Origin: Leptospira ognonensis
Lineage (GTDB): Bacteria > Spirochaetota > Leptospiria > Leptospirales > Leptospiraceae
Length of the DNA: 64,000 nucleotides
Reading direction: 5' to 3'
NCBI RefSeq assembly: GCF_004770745.1
Contig: NZ_RQGD01000024.1
Location: forward strand, 1-64,000
Part shown: piece by piece, positions 62,113-64,000 of the stretch
Layout: each line of letters begins with the position of its first letter
Numbering within the stretch: position 1 is the stretch's first letter
Notes under the pieces: model-generated
Told to the model about the DNA's origin: nothing
Database searches by the model: none
Seen by the model: the letters and a program-made list of their open reading frames with translations, nothing else
Translations under genes and position numbers: made by a program

Positions 62113-63842
62113 TTTGATTTGAATCGAATCAAAGCTAGGGTAAGATCATCCTGAATCATTTCTTCTCCGCCAGAATATTTCAGAATGATATCAAACACGA
62201 TATCACGAATCTCAGTTAAAGGCCTCATTCGATTTATAGTGATGAGATCAAGTAGCTGCTCTTCGCCATACAATTGAATTTCGCCAGGAATCGAGGCTTC
62301 CGTTAAGCCATCAGTTAGTAAAACGATCAGATCGCCTGGACTCAGTTGGTAGAATGATTCGGATGAGTTTGTCGGGAAATATGCAGTAATCGCACGACCA
62401 GATGGATTAATCGTAACGAGCTCTCCACTTGACTTAATGATATATAGAGGAAAGTGTCCTGCTCTTGCGAACTTGATCTTACCGGTGTTTGTATCAATAT
62501 GAATGAAACTAGCTGTCACAAAGTGATCTTTAAGATTTGGAGTAATTTGATTTCGAATGTGTTCTATGCTTTGAGTAAGTAAATAGGGACTTCGCACCCA
62601 AAAGTCCAATGACATTTTTACAAGCGCAGATAAAAAAGCGGCAGGAATCCCGTGCCCCGATACATCACAAATAAAGGCTCCAAGTTCCTTCGTATCTGGG
62701 TTCCAGTGGATATCGAATAAATCACCTCCAACTTTCATCATGGGAACATTACGAAAACAGACCTCGAAGGGCTCCGGATTGATTTCTTTGTTTGGGAATA
62801 GCGACTCCTGGATTCTTTTGGCTACATCTAATTGCTTATCAATTTCAAGTTTCTGTGCCTCGATGACTTTCGTTCGTTCAAATACTTTTTTTTCTAGTTC
62901 TTCATTCGCTATCTCTTTCAGACGATTCAATACTTCCAAGGATTCGACTGCATCTTGTTTGGCTCGCTCGCGCTCCCGCGAGACTGCCACGAGAAAATAT
63001 GCTATCCCGTTGATGCTAAAAAGAAATGCATCTAGGTATATTAGAGAGTCATTAATGGAAAGATTCCCTGAACGTTTCATCGCAAAAACGCCCATTCCAT
63101 GGATGGTTTGTGTGACGGCGGTGAAAGACAAAATCACACTGGCGAGTGTTGCGCCATATTGACGAAATCTAAGACTTGTGAGAATGACAAATGGAATCGG
63201 CAAAAATAGAAGCGGCAATTCATCGGAGAAGGCAATTCTCCCAGATATATAAATCATTAAACACCAGAGCATCAGTTCTATTTTTTTAAACCATCGGACT
63301 CCCATTTTTTCATCAGGATTTAACCATACAAAAAGTAAGGGTGCAACGATTAGAAAACCCTGCATTTCTCCAGAAAACCAGGTAAACAATACATTCCAAT
63401 AAGCCTCACTTGGTAAAAAATCCCAGTATAACAGGCTCGTGACGCCAATGGACGCTGATAAGGCAGAGCCAGAAATCGAACAGATTGTGATAAAATAAAT
63501 TAGCCCTCTAACGGAGTATAGGGGATCCTTATTGCCAGTGATTCGCAAAAGAAAATAAAAATTAAGGGAAGAGCTGAGTGTATTACCGATTCCAATGAGT
63601 AAAGCCGTAGGAATGTGTGGGTTATTTAGATAGTTAGCAAGAAAGGCACCTAAAAAAATCCCAGGGATCGCAGCACGACCCAAAAGTAAAAGTGCGGTCA
63701 GCGCCATTCCTTCTGGAGGCCAAACGGGTGAAACTTGGCTGTTTAAAAATGCGAGCTGGAAACCTATTTTTGAGCAGATTACGTATCCAATAGGCAAGAA
63801 AAATGTAGCTAGCAAAGCCCTTGGCGTATAAAAGTCTTTCAC
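62106..63842 (-). CDS. MASE1-SpoIIE phosphatase
   Basis: The 578-residue protein has an N-terminal MASE1 integral membrane sensor (about 1-300; SPVWPPEGMALTALLLLG is typical), a coiled-coil linker (KLEIDKQLDVAKRIQESLFP) and a PP2C/SpoIIE phosphatase (MMKVGGDLFDIHWNPDTKEL, FICDVSGHGIPAAFLSALVK, PGDLIVLLTDGLTEASIPGE). SpoIIE phosphatases usually dephosphorylate STAS anti-anti-sigma factors. Asp in GGDLFD and DVSGHG are the metal ligands. The gene overlaps the PGWGH gene at its 3' end. Confidence 0.92.
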   Translation of the reverse strand: MKDFYTPRALLATFFLPIGYVICSKIGFQLAFLNSQVSPVWPPEGMALTALLLLGRAAIPGIFLGAFLANYLNNPHIPTALLIGIGNTLSSSLNFYFLLRITGNKDPLYSVRGLIYFITICSISGSALSASIGVTSLLYWDFLPSEAYWNVLFTWFSGEMQGFLIVAPLLFVWLNPDEKMGVRWFKKIELMLWCLMIYISGRIAFSDELPLLFLPIPFVILTSLRFRQYGATLASVILSFTAVTQTIHGMGVFAMKRSGNLSINDSLIYLDAFLFSINGIAYFLVAVSRERERAKQDAVESLEVLNRLKEIANEELEKKVFERTKVIEAQKLEIDKQLDVAKRIQESLFPNKEINPEPFEVCFRNVPMMKVGGDLFDIHWNPDTKELGAFICDVSGHGIPAAFLSALVKMSLDFWVRSPYLLTQSIEHIRNQITPNLKDHFVTASFIHIDTNTGKIKFARAGHFPLYIIKSSGELVTINPSGRAITAYFPTNSSESFYQLSPGDLIVLLTDGLTEASIPGEIQLYGEEQLLDLITINRMRPLTEIRDIVFDIILKYSGGEEMIQDDLTLALIRFKSNQ

Positions 63843-63904
63843 GGTGTCTTCAATTTATCGATATGCCAATCGAATCGTCGACACTTTCTTGCTTCCGAGA
63901 AAGT

Positions 63905-64000
63905 TAGCCTAAAAAAATATTCTGTTTAGGAAAGATTTTCCCATTCTGCATATTTCTGGGCGATTTGTTTTTCAAGATCTGTCAGAAGAATGCCAAGTTC
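63905..64000 (-). CDS. Partial hypothetical protein, C-terminal part
   Basis: Reading leftward from the window edge, one minus-strand frame stays open for 31 codons and stops with TAA at 63905-63907 (ELGILLTDLEKQIARNMQNG and onward). The other two minus frames stop early. Only the C-terminus is visible, so the identity is unknown and a chance open frame cannot be excluded. Confidence 0.3.

Overview
The window is most likely from the large chromosome of a Leptospira-type spirochete, probably a free-living one. This rests on an isolated 5S rRNA gene with no 16S or 23S beside it, many short-spacer lipoboxes, OmpL47-like repeats, a bactofilin, many PAS/response-regulator/cyclase/phosphatase signalling proteins and low to moderate GC. 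The assignment is inferred from gene content only. Genes are dense, both strands are used, and many neighbours overlap by 1-4 bases (ATGA/GTGA junctions). I found no insertion sequence, prophage, CRISPR array or tRNA.

Layout. 1-5.4 kb: a partial hypothetical gene, a small putative lipoprotein, a GNAT acetyltransferase coupled to glyS, a polytopic protein with a TonB-like C-terminus coupled to a PrsW-type protease, and a GyrI-like protein. 5.5-6.15 kb: 5S rRNA followed by two tandem copies of a ~250-bp structured repeat, each carrying an intrinsic terminator and a segment antisense to the 5S interior. 6.2-13 kb: a response regulator-PAS-HisKA_2 kinase, a circularly permuted ATP-grasp enzyme, a diheme cytochrome, an orphan solute-binding lipoprotein and exported proteins. 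13-17.9 kb: acpS, a small TPR protein, a bactofilin and a 7TM histidine kinase, then an SDR, a cupin and a PlsC acyltransferase. 18-24 kb: a GHKL-HDOD fusion, msrA, a possible leader or small RNA, a HEAT-like exported protein, DUF2237, and a zinc phospholipase C-like enzyme with an SH3 partner.

24.2-30.1 kb holds the most intriguing cassette: a cytosolic PQQ-type beta-propeller, a single-pass membrane protein and a 1273-residue tubulin/FtsZ-like GTPase with a long helical C-terminal half. It looks like a membrane-tethered cytoskeletal device. 30.1-36 kb: an SthA-like flavoprotein lacking both redox cysteines, then a twin CX3C-x9-CX3C exported small protein leading an ABC ATPase / FtsX permease / short adaptor operon. 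36-45.8 kb: two DHFR-family proteins around a TetR regulator with clear operator repeats, TrmO, a methyltransferase, a regulator-PAS protein, thiolase, ilvC, an AraC/SRPBCC pair and an XRE/MmyB-like regulator. 45.8-56 kb: a periplasmic-domain/membrane protein, HAD phosphatase, DJ-1-like lipoprotein, HxlR, an F420-reductase-like protein, PaiB, a cytochrome-DUF3365 lipoprotein, a hotdog thioesterase and a TetR repressor sharing a strong palindromic operator, and a saccharopine dehydrogenase-like oxidoreductase.

56-64 kb: a membrane adenylate/guanylate cyclase in an operon with a FecR/FnIII-like repeat protein and a paralogue of the 45.8-kb protein, then a MASE1-SpoIIE phosphatase. The cyclase tail has a stand-alone homologue next to acpS, and a PG(W/M)GH membrane motif recurs in three proteins.
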